This document shows, one piece after another, positions 6,304 through 13,035 of a stretch of 23,979 nt of DNA. The stretch is taken from positions 1 through 23,979 of the forward strand of contig JANLPT010000261.1 in the NCBI GenBank assembly GCA_031367405.1, read 5' to 3'. The DNA is from JALHNI01 sp031367405 (lineage in GTDB: Bacteria > Acidobacteriota > Terriglobia > Bryobacterales > Bryobacteraceae). How positions within the stretch are numbered: position 1 is the first letter of the stretch; every line of letters begins with the position of its first letter. Under the pieces are notes generated by a model, which was not told the DNA's origin, ran no database searches, and saw nothing but the letters and a program-made list of their open reading frames with translations. The position numbers and the translations under genes are program-made.

Positions 6304-7314
6304 TTATCTCTCCGGCGCCACGCGAACCAGCATCTTGCCCGTGTTGTCGCCCTTCAGCACGCCCAGAAACGCTGCCGGCGCGTTCTCCAGCCCGTCCACG
6401 AACGTCTCCCGGTACTTCAGTTTTCCTTCGCGCAGCCAACCGCCCATCTCAATCAGCGCTTCGCGAGCCTGATCTAAATATTGCATCACCAGGAAGCCAC
6501 GGACGGTGGCCGTCTTCACCAAAATCTGCGATAGGTTTCGCGGACCCACCTCAGCGGTCGTATTGTTGTACTGCGAGATCTGGCCGCAGATCGCAATGCG
6601 GGCGTTCGGATTCAGCAGACCGAATACCGCGTCGGTAATGGTCCCACCGACATTGTCAAAATAACAGTCGATGCCCTTCGAGCAGAGCTCTTTCAGCTTG
6701 GCGAGAGTGTTAGGCGACGTTTTGTAGTTGAAAGCCGAGTCGAAACCCAACTCCTCGGTCAGCCATTTCACTTTCTCGTCGGTCCCGGCGATGCCGACGG
6801 CGGGGCAGCCCTTCAACCGGGCGATCTGCCCCACTATGGATCCGACGGCACCCGCCGCCCCCGATACCACCACGGTCTCGCCGCGTTTGGGCTTGCAGAT
6901 GTCGAGCAGGCCGAAGTAGGCCGTTAAGCCGGGCATGCCCATCACGCTTAAGGCCGCCGACAAGGGCCCAGCTTGCGGATCCAGCTTGCGCAGTTGCTTG
7001 GCCGGCGCGATGCCGTATTGCTGCCAGCCGAAGAATCCTTCGACGTAGTCGTTGTAGGAAAGGGAAGGGTCCTTGGATCGAAGCACACGCCCGACCGCGC
7101 CGCCCACCATCACCTCGCCAATTTGCATGGGTGCGGCATAGCACTTGTTTTCGCTCATGCGACCGCGCATATACGGGTCTACGGAGAGGTAGACCACCTC
7201 GACCAGCGCTTCGCCATCCTTGAGTTCAGGAAGTTCGGTTTGGGCGATCCGGAAATCGGACAGCTTGGGGAATCCCACGGGCCGGGCGGCCAGGAGAACT
7301 TGAGTATTCTTCAT
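6304..7314 (-). CDS. NADPH-dependent MDR-family enone reductase (CurA/PTGR-like)
   Basis: Starting at ATG 7314 gives 336 residues, MKNTQVLLAARPVGFPK. The features fit the leukotriene B4 12-hydroxydehydrogenase/CurA group of medium-chain reductases: LSVDPYMRGRM at 43-53, then the Rossmann loop VVSGAAGAVGSIVGQIA from about 149. FDNVGG, GQISQYN and a RGFLVMQYL segment follow. There are no zinc-ligand cysteines, as expected. These cytosolic enzymes reduce activated double bonds of enones and aldehydes with NADPH. A GTG at 7335 in the same frame would add seven residues; ATG is preferred because GGTGA lies just upstream and the family starts here. It sits 33 bases after the RodZ-like gene and 3 bases before tesA, in one operon. 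Confidence 0.87.
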   Translation of the reverse strand: MKNTQVLLAARPVGFPKLSDFRIAQTELPELKDGEALVEVVYLSVDPYMRGRMSENKCYAAPMQIGEVMVGGAVGRVLRSKDPSLSYNDYVEGFFGWQQYGIAPAKQLRKLDPQAGPLSAALSVMGMPGLTAYFGLLDICKPKRGETVVVSGAAGAVGSIVGQIARLKGCPAVGIAGTDEKVKWLTEELGFDSAFNYKTSPNTLAKLKELCSKGIDCYFDNVGGTITDAVFGLLNPNARIAICGQISQYNNTTAEVGPRNLSQILVKTATVRGFLVMQYLDQAREALIEMGGWLREGKLKYRETFVDGLENAPAAFLGVLKGDNTGKMLVRVAPER

Positions 7315-7347
7315 GCCGTCACCACTATATATCACCTGTCGGGTTTG

Positions 7348-8262
7348 TTATTCGGTGGAGGACGTCGCCTGGGCGGGCTTCACGCCGGTGGCCGGTTCTG
7401 GCACTGGTTCGACGGCCTTCGGTTTGGCCACCGGTTGCCGGACTTGGTAATTTTCGGTATCGAAGACCACGGTGCGCACCTCGCCACTCGAGCCTAAGCC
7501 CGGCAGCGAACGGCCGTTCTGTTTCACTTCGATGCCGCCGGCATTGCCGGTGAGTAACTCGGCGTTGCTCGCGTTCTGAATGGCTTGCGACTGGCCGGGT
7601 TCAATCAGCCCCATGTAGATGTTTTTGCCGTCGGCCACCAACTTGATCCACGTCTGTTCTCGCGCGCTAATCACGATTTGCAAGCGGCCAGAACCCAAGT
7701 TCGTGGCCTGAACCGTCGCGACCGGGCCCACGGGCACGGCGGGGGCACCAGGAGTGCTCGATACGGGAACTGCGGTATCCGCCCGATTCGGCGTTTGCAC
7801 TTGGGCGGCTACCGGCGGTGCGGGGGATTCGCCGCTCGTACGGCGGCTGATCAAATACGAAACGGACCCCACCAGAAGCAGCGCGGCGACGGCTAGCCAG
7901 CGCTTGGACGTCCTGACCTCATCGAAGGTAATGACGGGCGTGCGGAAGGCTGCGGGCTGTGGATGTTCAAGCGAGGTGACGGGAATGATCGTCGCAACGG
8001 CAGGGCTCGGCAAGGACACTTCTTCCGCAATCGGCGGTTCCCGGCGCAAAGTCCCGGAGATCTCCTCTGCTGAGATCCCCAGGTACTCGGCGTATTGCCG
8101 CACGAAGCTGCGGTAGAAAAAGTCTTGCGGCAGCGTCCGGGTATCTTCGGTTTCGATGGCTTCCAGATAACGAGCGCTGATGCGCGTCTCTCTGGCAATT
8201 TCCGAAACCGGAATGCCTAACCGTTCGCGTTCTTGGCGAAGTCTATGCCCGATTGATGCCAT
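7348..8262 (-). CDS. RodZ-like membrane protein with N-terminal HTH
   Basis: In this 304-residue protein, residues 1-70 form an XRE-type helix-turn-helix (HTH_25) with LRQERERLGIPVSEIARET and RYLEAIE, then LP..FFYRSFVRQYAEYLGI, the classic RodZ N-terminus. A transmembrane segment lies at about 122-139 (WLAVAALLLVGSVSYLIS). A Pro/Ala/Val linker leads to a beta-rich periplasmic domain at 193-268 (IVISAREQTWIKLVADGKN...GLIEPGQ), matching RodZ C-terminal DUF4115. In rod-shaped bacteria RodZ links MreB to the envelope; whether this protein does so is inferred. It is the first gene of the minus-strand operon and divergent from the glycosyltransferase gene. The ATG has no strong Shine-Dalgarno. Confidence 0.85.
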   Translation of the reverse strand: MASIGHRLRQERERLGIPVSEIARETRISARYLEAIETEDTRTLPQDFFYRSFVRQYAEYLGISAEEISGTLRREPPIAEEVSLPSPAVATIIPVTSLEHPQPAAFRTPVITFDEVRTSKRWLAVAALLLVGSVSYLISRRTSGESPAPPVAAQVQTPNRADTAVPVSSTPGAPAVPVGPVATVQATNLGSGRLQIVISAREQTWIKLVADGKNIYMGLIEPGQSQAIQNASNAELLTGNAGGIEVKQNGRSLPGLGSSGEVRTVVFDTENYQVRQPVAKPKAVEPVPEPATGVKPAQATSSTE

Positions 8263-8288
8263 GGTGCTATTGCTTTCTGTCTAACGCC

Positions 8289-8294
8289 TATAAT
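8289..8294 (+). promoter_or_regulatory. Possible -10 box for the glycosyltransferase cluster
   Basis: A perfect TATAAT sits 70 bases before the glycosyltransferase ATG in the 101-base divergent gap. No good -35 at 16-18 bases is visible, so the call is weak. Confidence 0.3.
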
Positions 8295-8310
8295 AACCCA
8301 TAAGGAGATT

Positions 8311-8332
8311 CATCCACCCCTACTTGTGGATG
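8311..8332. repeat. Small inverted repeat in the divergent intergenic region
   Basis: CATCCAC (8311-8317) and GTGGATG (8326-8332) form a perfect 7-base inverted repeat around an 8-base spacer, between the RodZ-like and glycosyltransferase genes. It could be an operator for either direction or a hairpin in the glycosyltransferase leader. Confidence 0.35.
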
Positions 8333-8363
8333 TAAAAACCTGATAAATGATGATTTTTCCCTC

Positions 8364-9386
8364 ATGATCTCCGTGATTGTTGTAAATATGGACCGCCGGG
8401 AACTGCTTCGGGCTTCGCTTGACTCGCTCGTCGGCCAGGTCAACGTCGAATTCGAAGTGATCCTGGTCGACAATGGCTCCACGGACGGCTCGGTGGAAAT
8501 GGCTGAGAATCAGTTTTCCACCCGATTCCCTTTGCGTGTGATCCGCAATCCAGACAACCGTGGCTTTTGCGCGGCCAATAATCAGGGCATCGCCGTCGCC
8601 CACGGGAGCTTGTTGGCGCTGCTGAACAACGATGCCGAAGCTGAACCGGAGTGGCTGAGCGAACTTTCGCGGGCGTGCGAGGAACGCTCAGAAATCGGCA
8701 TGGTGGCTTCGAAAATTCTGGTGTATGAAGATCCGCGCCGGATTGACAAAGTGGGCCATCTCATCTATCCGGACGGCCAGAACCGGGGGCGGGGAAGTGG
8801 CGAGGTGGATCTAGGCCAGTATGACGAGTCGACCGAGTGCCTGTGGCCGGACGGCTGCGCGGCAATGTACAGGAAATCGATGCTGGATGAGATCGGCGGA
8901 TTCGACGAAGACTTTTTCGCCTACGCCGACGATGCCGAGCTTGGCCTGCGCGGCCGCATCGCGGGCTGGGATTGCGTCTATGCCCCGGCCGCTCGGGTTC
9001 GGCATCATCGGGGCACAACGCTCGGTTTGGCCTCTACGCGCCGCCTGATGCTCATTGAACGCAACCGGATCCTGCTGGCCGCCAAGCTGTTCCCCTGGAG
9101 ACTGCTGCTGCTCAACCCTTTCTACTATCTGCTACGCTTATCTGCGGGAGCCGCCGCCGCCGTACGCGGCCAAGGCGAGACGAACCGTTATCCCGGTGTG
9201 CGGGGTAAAGCGCGTATGGCTTGGGCACTCATCCGCGCCGACTGCGCTGCTGTGGCGATGTTGCCCCGTATGCTGTTGAAGAGAAAGGAGACTGCGCGAT
9301 TTCGAAAGCGAAGCGACGCCGAGGTAATGCGCCTCCTGAGGCACTACCGCATCTCCCTGAAGGAGATCAGTTCGCAGGCGGTGTAA
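8364..9386 (+). CDS. Family 2 glycosyltransferase (WbbL/rhamnosyltransferase-like)
   Basis: The 340-residue protein begins MISVIVVNMDRRELLRASLD, a GT-A fold start. VILVDNGSTDGS follows at 32-43, then NRGFCAANNQGI and the nucleotide-sugar/metal motif LLNNDAE (87-92, the DxD equivalent). Further on come GGFDEDFFAYADDAELGLR (178-196) and RVRHHRGTT (211-219). This pattern fits inverting family 2 enzymes such as dTDP-rhamnosyltransferases of O-antigen or exopolysaccharide pathways. A C-terminal hydrophobic, basic part (about 237-267) suggests membrane association at the inner leaflet. It starts a three-gene cluster with two methyltransferases, pointing to a decorated surface glycan or lipid-linked sugar. 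Donor and acceptor are unknown. Confidence 0.87.
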   Translation: MISVIVVNMDRRELLRASLDSLVGQVNVEFEVILVDNGSTDGSVEMAENQFSTRFPLRVIRNPDNRGFCAANNQGIAVAHGSLLALLNNDAEAEPEWLSELSRACEERSEIGMVASKILVYEDPRRIDKVGHLIYPDGQNRGRGSGEVDLGQYDESTECLWPDGCAAMYRKSMLDEIGGFDEDFFAYADDAELGLRGRIAGWDCVYAPAARVRHHRGTTLGLASTRRLMLIERNRILLAAKLFPWRLLLLNPFYYLLRLSAGAAAAVRGQGETNRYPGVRGKARMAWALIRADCAAVAMLPRMLLKRKETARFRKRSDAEVMRLLRHYRISLKEISSQAV

Positions 9387-10432
9387 CTCCTGCCCTGGAG
9401 TTCGATACCGCTACGCCAACGCGGCCCCTGCCGTACAGCAGTGACACTAAGTCCGCTGCGCGCGCGGCCGCTACGGAGTGTCCAGCTTGTGGCGAGCGCT
9501 GCGTGCGAACTCTGTTTAGCGGCTCCGACCGCCTGTACCGCACGACGGAAAAGATCTTCTATGTGGTGGAGTGTAACCGTTGCCGGCTTATCCGGCTCGA
9601 TCCGCAACCCACGCCTTCGGAACTCCGCGAGTTTTACCCAGAAAAATACTGGTTCGAGCCGGAGCCCGGCTCGGTCTCGCAGATCACTGAAGCTTACCGC
9701 CGCTTCGTCATCCGCGATCACGTCAACTTCGCTCTCACTTCCTTGCGATCGGTGGGGCCGCTCAATGGCCGCCAACCGGTGCTCCTCGATGTTGGCTGCG
9801 GCGGGGGGCTCTTCACCAGCTTTGTCCACCGCGCCGGATTCCCCGTCCTCGGCCTCGACTTCTCGATTGACGCGGCCCGAGTCGCCTGGCGATCGAATCA
9901 GGTGCCCGCCTTTGTCGGCTCGCTCACCCAGGCCCCTTTGGCCGCCGGCGGCTGCGGTGTCATCACGATGTTTCACGTCCTCGAACATCTCTACGACCCC
10001 GCCGCTTACCTCGAATCGGCCTATGAACTTCTGCATCCGCAGGGCCGCCTCATCATCCAGGTTCCGAATGCCGCTTGCCTGCAATTCTTGCTGTTGGGCG
10101 AGCATTGGAACGGCCTCGACGTCCCGCGTCACCTCTGGGACTTCCGGCCGGACGACCTCGAAGTCTTGCTGGATCGCTGCGGCTTTGAAAGCGTCCGGAC
10201 CAAGCACTTTAACTTGCGCGACAACCCGGCCGGCATGGCGACCTCGCTCGCTCCGGGCCTTGATCCGATGTCGCGCCTGATTCGTGGCGTTAAGGAGTCG
10301 GCCTTCCAACGGCTCGTGAAGAACTTGACCTACTTCGGCTTGACCGTGGCCTGTTTGCCTTTCACCATGCTCGAAGCGGCCTGCCGGGCGGGGAGCAGCA
10401 TTATGGTGGAGGCGCGCAAAAAACCGCGATGA
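9221..10432 (+). CDS. SAM-dependent methyltransferase with N-terminal zinc-ribbon-like motif; start uncertain
   Basis: The recognisable protein begins near residue 86 of this frame with CPAC (87-90) and ECNRC (C118, C121), a putative four-cysteine zinc site. Then come LREFYPEKYW, SAM motif I LLDVGCGGG (188-196), a conserved MFHVLEHLYDP, and the LHPQGRLIIQVPN strand of class I methyltransferases. The C-terminus has a hydrophobic stretch (LTYFGLTVACLPFTMLEA). This architecture is common next to glycosyltransferase genes. The only standard start before the cysteines is TTG at 9221, which overlaps the glycosyltransferase gene by 166 bases; the next is GTG at 9503, which cuts off the first cysteine pair. 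The first 60 or so residues are unlike any domain. The gene end overlaps the next by ATGA. Confidence 0.75.
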   Translation: MGTHPRRLRCCGDVAPYAVEEKGDCAISKAKRRRGNAPPEALPHLPEGDQFAGGVTPALEFDTATPTRPLPYSSDTKSAARAAATECPACGERCVRTLFSGSDRLYRTTEKIFYVVECNRCRLIRLDPQPTPSELREFYPEKYWFEPEPGSVSQITEAYRRFVIRDHVNFALTSLRSVGPLNGRQPVLLDVGCGGGLFTSFVHRAGFPVLGLDFSIDAARVAWRSNQVPAFVGSLTQAPLAAGGCGVITMFHVLEHLYDPAAYLESAYELLHPQGRLIIQVPNAACLQFLLLGEHWNGLDVPRHLWDFRPDDLEVLLDRCGFESVRTKHFNLRDNPAGMATSLAPGLDPMSRLIRGVKESAFQRLVKNLTYFGLTVACLPFTMLEAACRAGSSIMVEARKKPR

Positions 10433-11118
10433 TTTACGCGCATGTGCAGGGCTGGCTGCCCGGTTGGCTCCATCGCCATCTGCTTCATTTCGATGCGGTG
10501 TTGGAAGATGCGGTCAAGGATTTTGCGGCCACCGTTCCGGCAGGTGCGCGTGTGCTGGACGCCGGGGCTGGCGAGGCGCGCCATGCCCGTTATTTCACGA
10601 GTCACCAATACACGCCGATCGACCTGGCTATCGGCGATACCGCCTGGGACTATACGCGCATTCAGGCGCTGGCCGACCTCACCGCGCTGCCGTTTCGCTC
10701 GGGCGTTTTCAGGGCGGTGCTCAATATCGTGACGCTCGAGCATGTCCGCGAACCGGGACAGGTGGTGAGTGAATTAGCCCGCGTCCTCGCGCCCGGCGGC
10801 CGCCTCCTATTGGTGGTGCCGCTCGAGTGGGAGGTTCATCAAGCGCCCCACGACTATTTCCGTTACACCCGCTTCGGGCTCACGCATCTACTGCATCAAG
10901 CGGGGTTGGAAGTGGAGCGGCTGGAACCGGTGGGCGGGTATTTCCGGCTGATGTCCCGCCGGCTGCTGAATGGCCTCCAGTTTTTCCCCGGCCTTGCCTT
11001 CCCGTTCGCCGCCTTATTCCTGGTGCCGCCCGCCTTGGTGCTGCCCTGGCTGGACGGGCTGGATAAGGCGAAGAACTTTACCTTGGGCTACGTCTGCGTG
11101 GCCCGTAAGCCTGGGTAG
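10429..11118 (+). CDS. Class I SAM-dependent methyltransferase (Methyltransf_11 type)
   Basis: In this 229-residue protein SAM motif I is RVLDAGAGEARHARYF (41-56). It is followed by ADLTALPFRSGVFRAVL and VTLEHVREPGQVVSEL, then ARVLAPGGRLLLVVPLEWE, the standard motifs of Methyltransf_11 enzymes. The HQAPHDYFRYTRFGL segment resembles methyltransferases acting on glycans or glycolipids. A strongly hydrophobic stretch (about 183-207, FFPGLAFPFAALFLVPPALV) suggests membrane contact. Its ATG overlaps the stop of the preceding methyltransferase in an ATGA junction, implying translational coupling. With the glycosyltransferase it probably modifies one envelope product; the target is unknown. Confidence 0.85.
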   Translation: MIYAHVQGWLPGWLHRHLLHFDAVLEDAVKDFAATVPAGARVLDAGAGEARHARYFTSHQYTPIDLAIGDTAWDYTRIQALADLTALPFRSGVFRAVLNIVTLEHVREPGQVVSELARVLAPGGRLLLVVPLEWEVHQAPHDYFRYTRFGLTHLLHQAGLEVERLEPVGGYFRLMSRRLLNGLQFFPGLAFPFAALFLVPPALVLPWLDGLDKAKNFTLGYVCVARKPG

Positions 11119-11199
11119 GCCCTTAAAGGAGGCAGGCTTCGGTTGGCCTCTAAAAACGCCAAGGCCCGTCGCCTGTAGGCGAATACTTGTAGCGCAACC

Positions 11200-11286
11200 A
11201 AGCATTCCCTCGCTGACGGTCGGGGTTCGTTTAAGCCAATGAATTCGGTTACTTGACGAACCCCGACCGTCAGGGAGGGGATGCTT
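11200..11286. repeat. REP-like hairpin with 31-base arms
   Basis: The 31 bases at 11200-11230 (core CTGACGGTCGGGGTTCGT) and 11256-11286 are inverted copies with two mismatches, around a 25-base loop. It lies between convergent genes (methyltransferase end 11118, YggX end 11351) and could terminate both, but there is no clear T tract. A half-site of the same repeat recurs at 19965-19990, so this is probably a dispersed REP family. A smaller hairpin, TCGCC-TGTA-GGCGA, lies nearby at about 11168-11182. Confidence 0.7.
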
Positions 11287-11350
11287 AAATTGTCACTCTA
11301 CTAGAGTTAAGCAAGTGGCATAGCGTGAACACGCACGCCCTTCTCTAGCC

Positions 11351-11683
11351 TCAGCTCTTGGCTTTGGGGGGCACGTAGCCGGGGGGGAAGACGGCACCTT
11401 CGCCGTAGAAATAATTTTCCATCTGCTGCAACAGGAATTCTTGTGCTTCCTTAGTTCCCAGATTGAGACGATACTCGTTCATGATCATCTTCATTTGCTC
11501 CATCCACAACTTCCACGCTTCTTTCGAAACGGTGTCGTAGATGCGCTGGCCCAGCGGATTATCAAAAGGGACCTCGTCGAGCCCGTACATTTCGCGCTCG
11601 AACTTGACGCACATCACGCGCCGCCCCGTGCGATTGGGCTCCTCTTGAAGAAAAGCACCCGTCGATCCTGCTCCACAACCCAT
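11351..11683 (-). CDS. yggX: YggX-type Fe(II)-trafficking/oxidative-damage protection protein
   Basis: The 110-residue protein has the YggX core from residue 22: RVMCVKFEREMYGLDEVPF, then LGQRIYDTVSKEAWKLWMEQM and KMIMNEYRLNL...LLQQMENYFYGEG. C25 aligns with the single conserved cysteine near the N-terminus of enterobacterial YggX, and the SKEAW..W motif is family-typical. YggX proteins are small cytosolic proteins linked to iron handling and protection of Fe-S enzymes. The ATG at 11683 has an AGGAGA ribosome site 9 bases upstream, so a 20-residue N-terminal extension (MGCGAGSTGAFLQEEPNRTG) is likely real; a start at the internal GTG/ATG (residues 23-24) is the alternative. It is the second gene after the small unknown protein, separated by 41 bases. 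Confidence 0.85.
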   Translation of the reverse strand: MGCGAGSTGAFLQEEPNRTGRRVMCVKFEREMYGLDEVPFDNPLGQRIYDTVSKEAWKLWMEQMKMIMNEYRLNLGTKEAQEFLLQQMENYFYGEGAVFPPGYVPPKAKS

Positions 11684-11724
11684 GGCTTACTGTCTCCTGT
11701 AACTTCCAGGATAGCGTAGCTGAG

Positions 11725-12042
11725 CTAGGCAGCCGTCACTGGCTCAGCCAATGCCGCTCGCCGGGAGCGTTGGTTGGCCAGGTAGGCCGAGATCATCATC
11801 GGACGCGCCGCGCCCTTCTCCATATCGCGCTGGACCGCCTTCTGGTAACGCTTCAGCGTCTCCCGCTTGGCCGAATCGCGCATTTGGCAACCTTCGATGT
11901 CCAGCAGGATTTCAATCTCCCACGGTTGAAATGTGTTTCGCGTCACATTGCCCCGCAAGAGCTCGTTCATCAGCTTATTAAACTGATTCAGCAATACTTC
12001 GGCGTCGATCTCGGAAACGTCTCTTCTAAACCAGTTGGTCAT
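11725..12042 (-). CDS. Conserved-looking small protein of unknown function
   Basis: Starting at ATG 12042 gives 105 residues, MTNWFRRDVSEIDAEVLLNQ. This start has a GGAGAG ribosome site six bases upstream; a GTG at 12087 and two further upstream ATGs in the same frame lack one. The protein is charged and predicted mostly helical, with FQPWEIEILLDIEGCQMRDS in the middle and a basic YLANQRSRRAA near the end. It has no signal peptide or membrane segment. I do not recognise a family. It lies 41 bases upstream of yggX on the same strand and is probably co-transcribed, so a link to iron or stress handling is possible but unproven. Confidence 0.65.
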   Translation of the reverse strand: MTNWFRRDVSEIDAEVLLNQFNKLMNELLRGNVTRNTFQPWEIEILLDIEGCQMRDSAKRETLKRYQKAVQRDMEKGAARPMMISAYLANQRSRRAALAEPVTAA

Positions 12043-12178
12043 GGGTCTCTCCATCGTGCTATTTCCCATCACTCTGTAATCGGTCACACTCGCTCAAAAC
12101 TTGAGCAAAAAGACGATGGTTCTAGGCCTTAGGTTTTAGAGAATCATTAGAATCAGCAGTTTAAGGCGGAAACTAGTG

Positions 12179-12997
12179 CTAATTCAATCGGATAGGTCCT
12201 ACGTCCAAGGCGGCAATCCGCCGTTCGACGCCTACCCGATCCTCGGCCTCAGGTGCCAAATGGAGGTATTGCTCCAGATCCCGCCGCGCTTGGGCAAAGT
12301 CTCCCCGCTCGATATCCAACTGTCCGCGCTGCTTCCAAAGCTCCGCCGCCGATGGCCGCGCCACCAGCATCCAATCGATGATCGCGGTGGCCTTGGTGTA
12401 GGCGTGGGTACGGATGTAGATGCCCCGCAGATTGTTCAACATGCGCAGGACAATTTGCTGCCGCGTCGCCGGTGCGAAATCGGCCTCGCTGACATTGCCG
12501 CCCATTTCGCGGATCATCTGCTGGCACTCTGCCCGGCTCATGAAGCGCCCGCCGCGAAAAACGTCCAGATAGACCGAGAAGCTGCCTTGCCGGAACTCGG
12601 TGACGAAGTGGCCGGGCAATGGCACGCCAAACACTTCCACGCCCAGACGCCGCCCGATCTCCAAATAGACGATGCCCAGCGTAATCGGAATGCCCGAGTG
12701 CTGGCGCAGCACTTCATTCAGGCAACTGTTGTGCGGATCGTAGTAGCTGGAGTCGTTGCCGCGGAAGCCCTGCTCTTCGAATAGATAGTGATGCGCCTCG
12801 CGCAGAAAAGCATGCGGGTCGCCGTCCAGGCGGCGAGCAATCGTCCCGGCATGAAAGTCCAAAAGGTCAATCCAGGTTTGCGGCTCAAGGCCGGGGAACT
12901 CCAGGCGCGCGAGTTCCAGCGCCGCCCGATCCAGCGTGACTGATTCGTCGCCCCCCAGGAGCTTTTCGAGGCTACCATCCCACTTCACTCCCTTCAC
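12179..12997 (-). CDS. sirB1: SirB1-family protein: transglutaminase-like domain plus TPR
   Basis: The 272-residue protein matches SirB1: an N-terminal helical part with LDFHAGTIARRL, then YYDPHNSCLNEVLRQHSGIPITLGIVYLEIGRRLGVEVFGVPLPGHFV (85-132) and LDVFRGG. This is the transglutaminase-like core (DUF1332); C92 sits at the position corresponding to the papain-like nucleophile, and H130 and D145 follow. The C-terminus (about 215-255) is TPR-like (WKQRGQLDIERGDFAQARRDLEQYLHLAPEA). The biochemical role of SirB1 is not settled. The start is GTG at 12997, only 38 bases from the divergent trpEG start. The 91-182 bases upstream of the next gene (12043-12178) contain no recognised feature. Confidence 0.85.
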   Translation of the reverse strand: MKGVKWDGSLEKLLGGDESVTLDRAALELARLEFPGLEPQTWIDLLDFHAGTIARRLDGDPHAFLREAHHYLFEEQGFRGNDSSYYDPHNSCLNEVLRQHSGIPITLGIVYLEIGRRLGVEVFGVPLPGHFVTEFRQGSFSVYLDVFRGGRFMSRAECQQMIREMGGNVSEADFAPATRQQIVLRMLNNLRGIYIRTHAYTKATAIIDWMLVARPSAAELWKQRGQLDIERGDFAQARRDLEQYLHLAPEAEDRVGVERRIAALDVGPIRLN

Positions 12998-13035
12998 GCT
13001 AGCACGTGGCTGTTATCGTAGGAAGTAGATTTCCC

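Noticed and set aside
9344..10309. Minus-strand open frame of 321 residues opposite the first methyltransferase
   Set aside because: No ribosome site or recognisable motif; the plus strand carries clear SAM and cysteine motifs.
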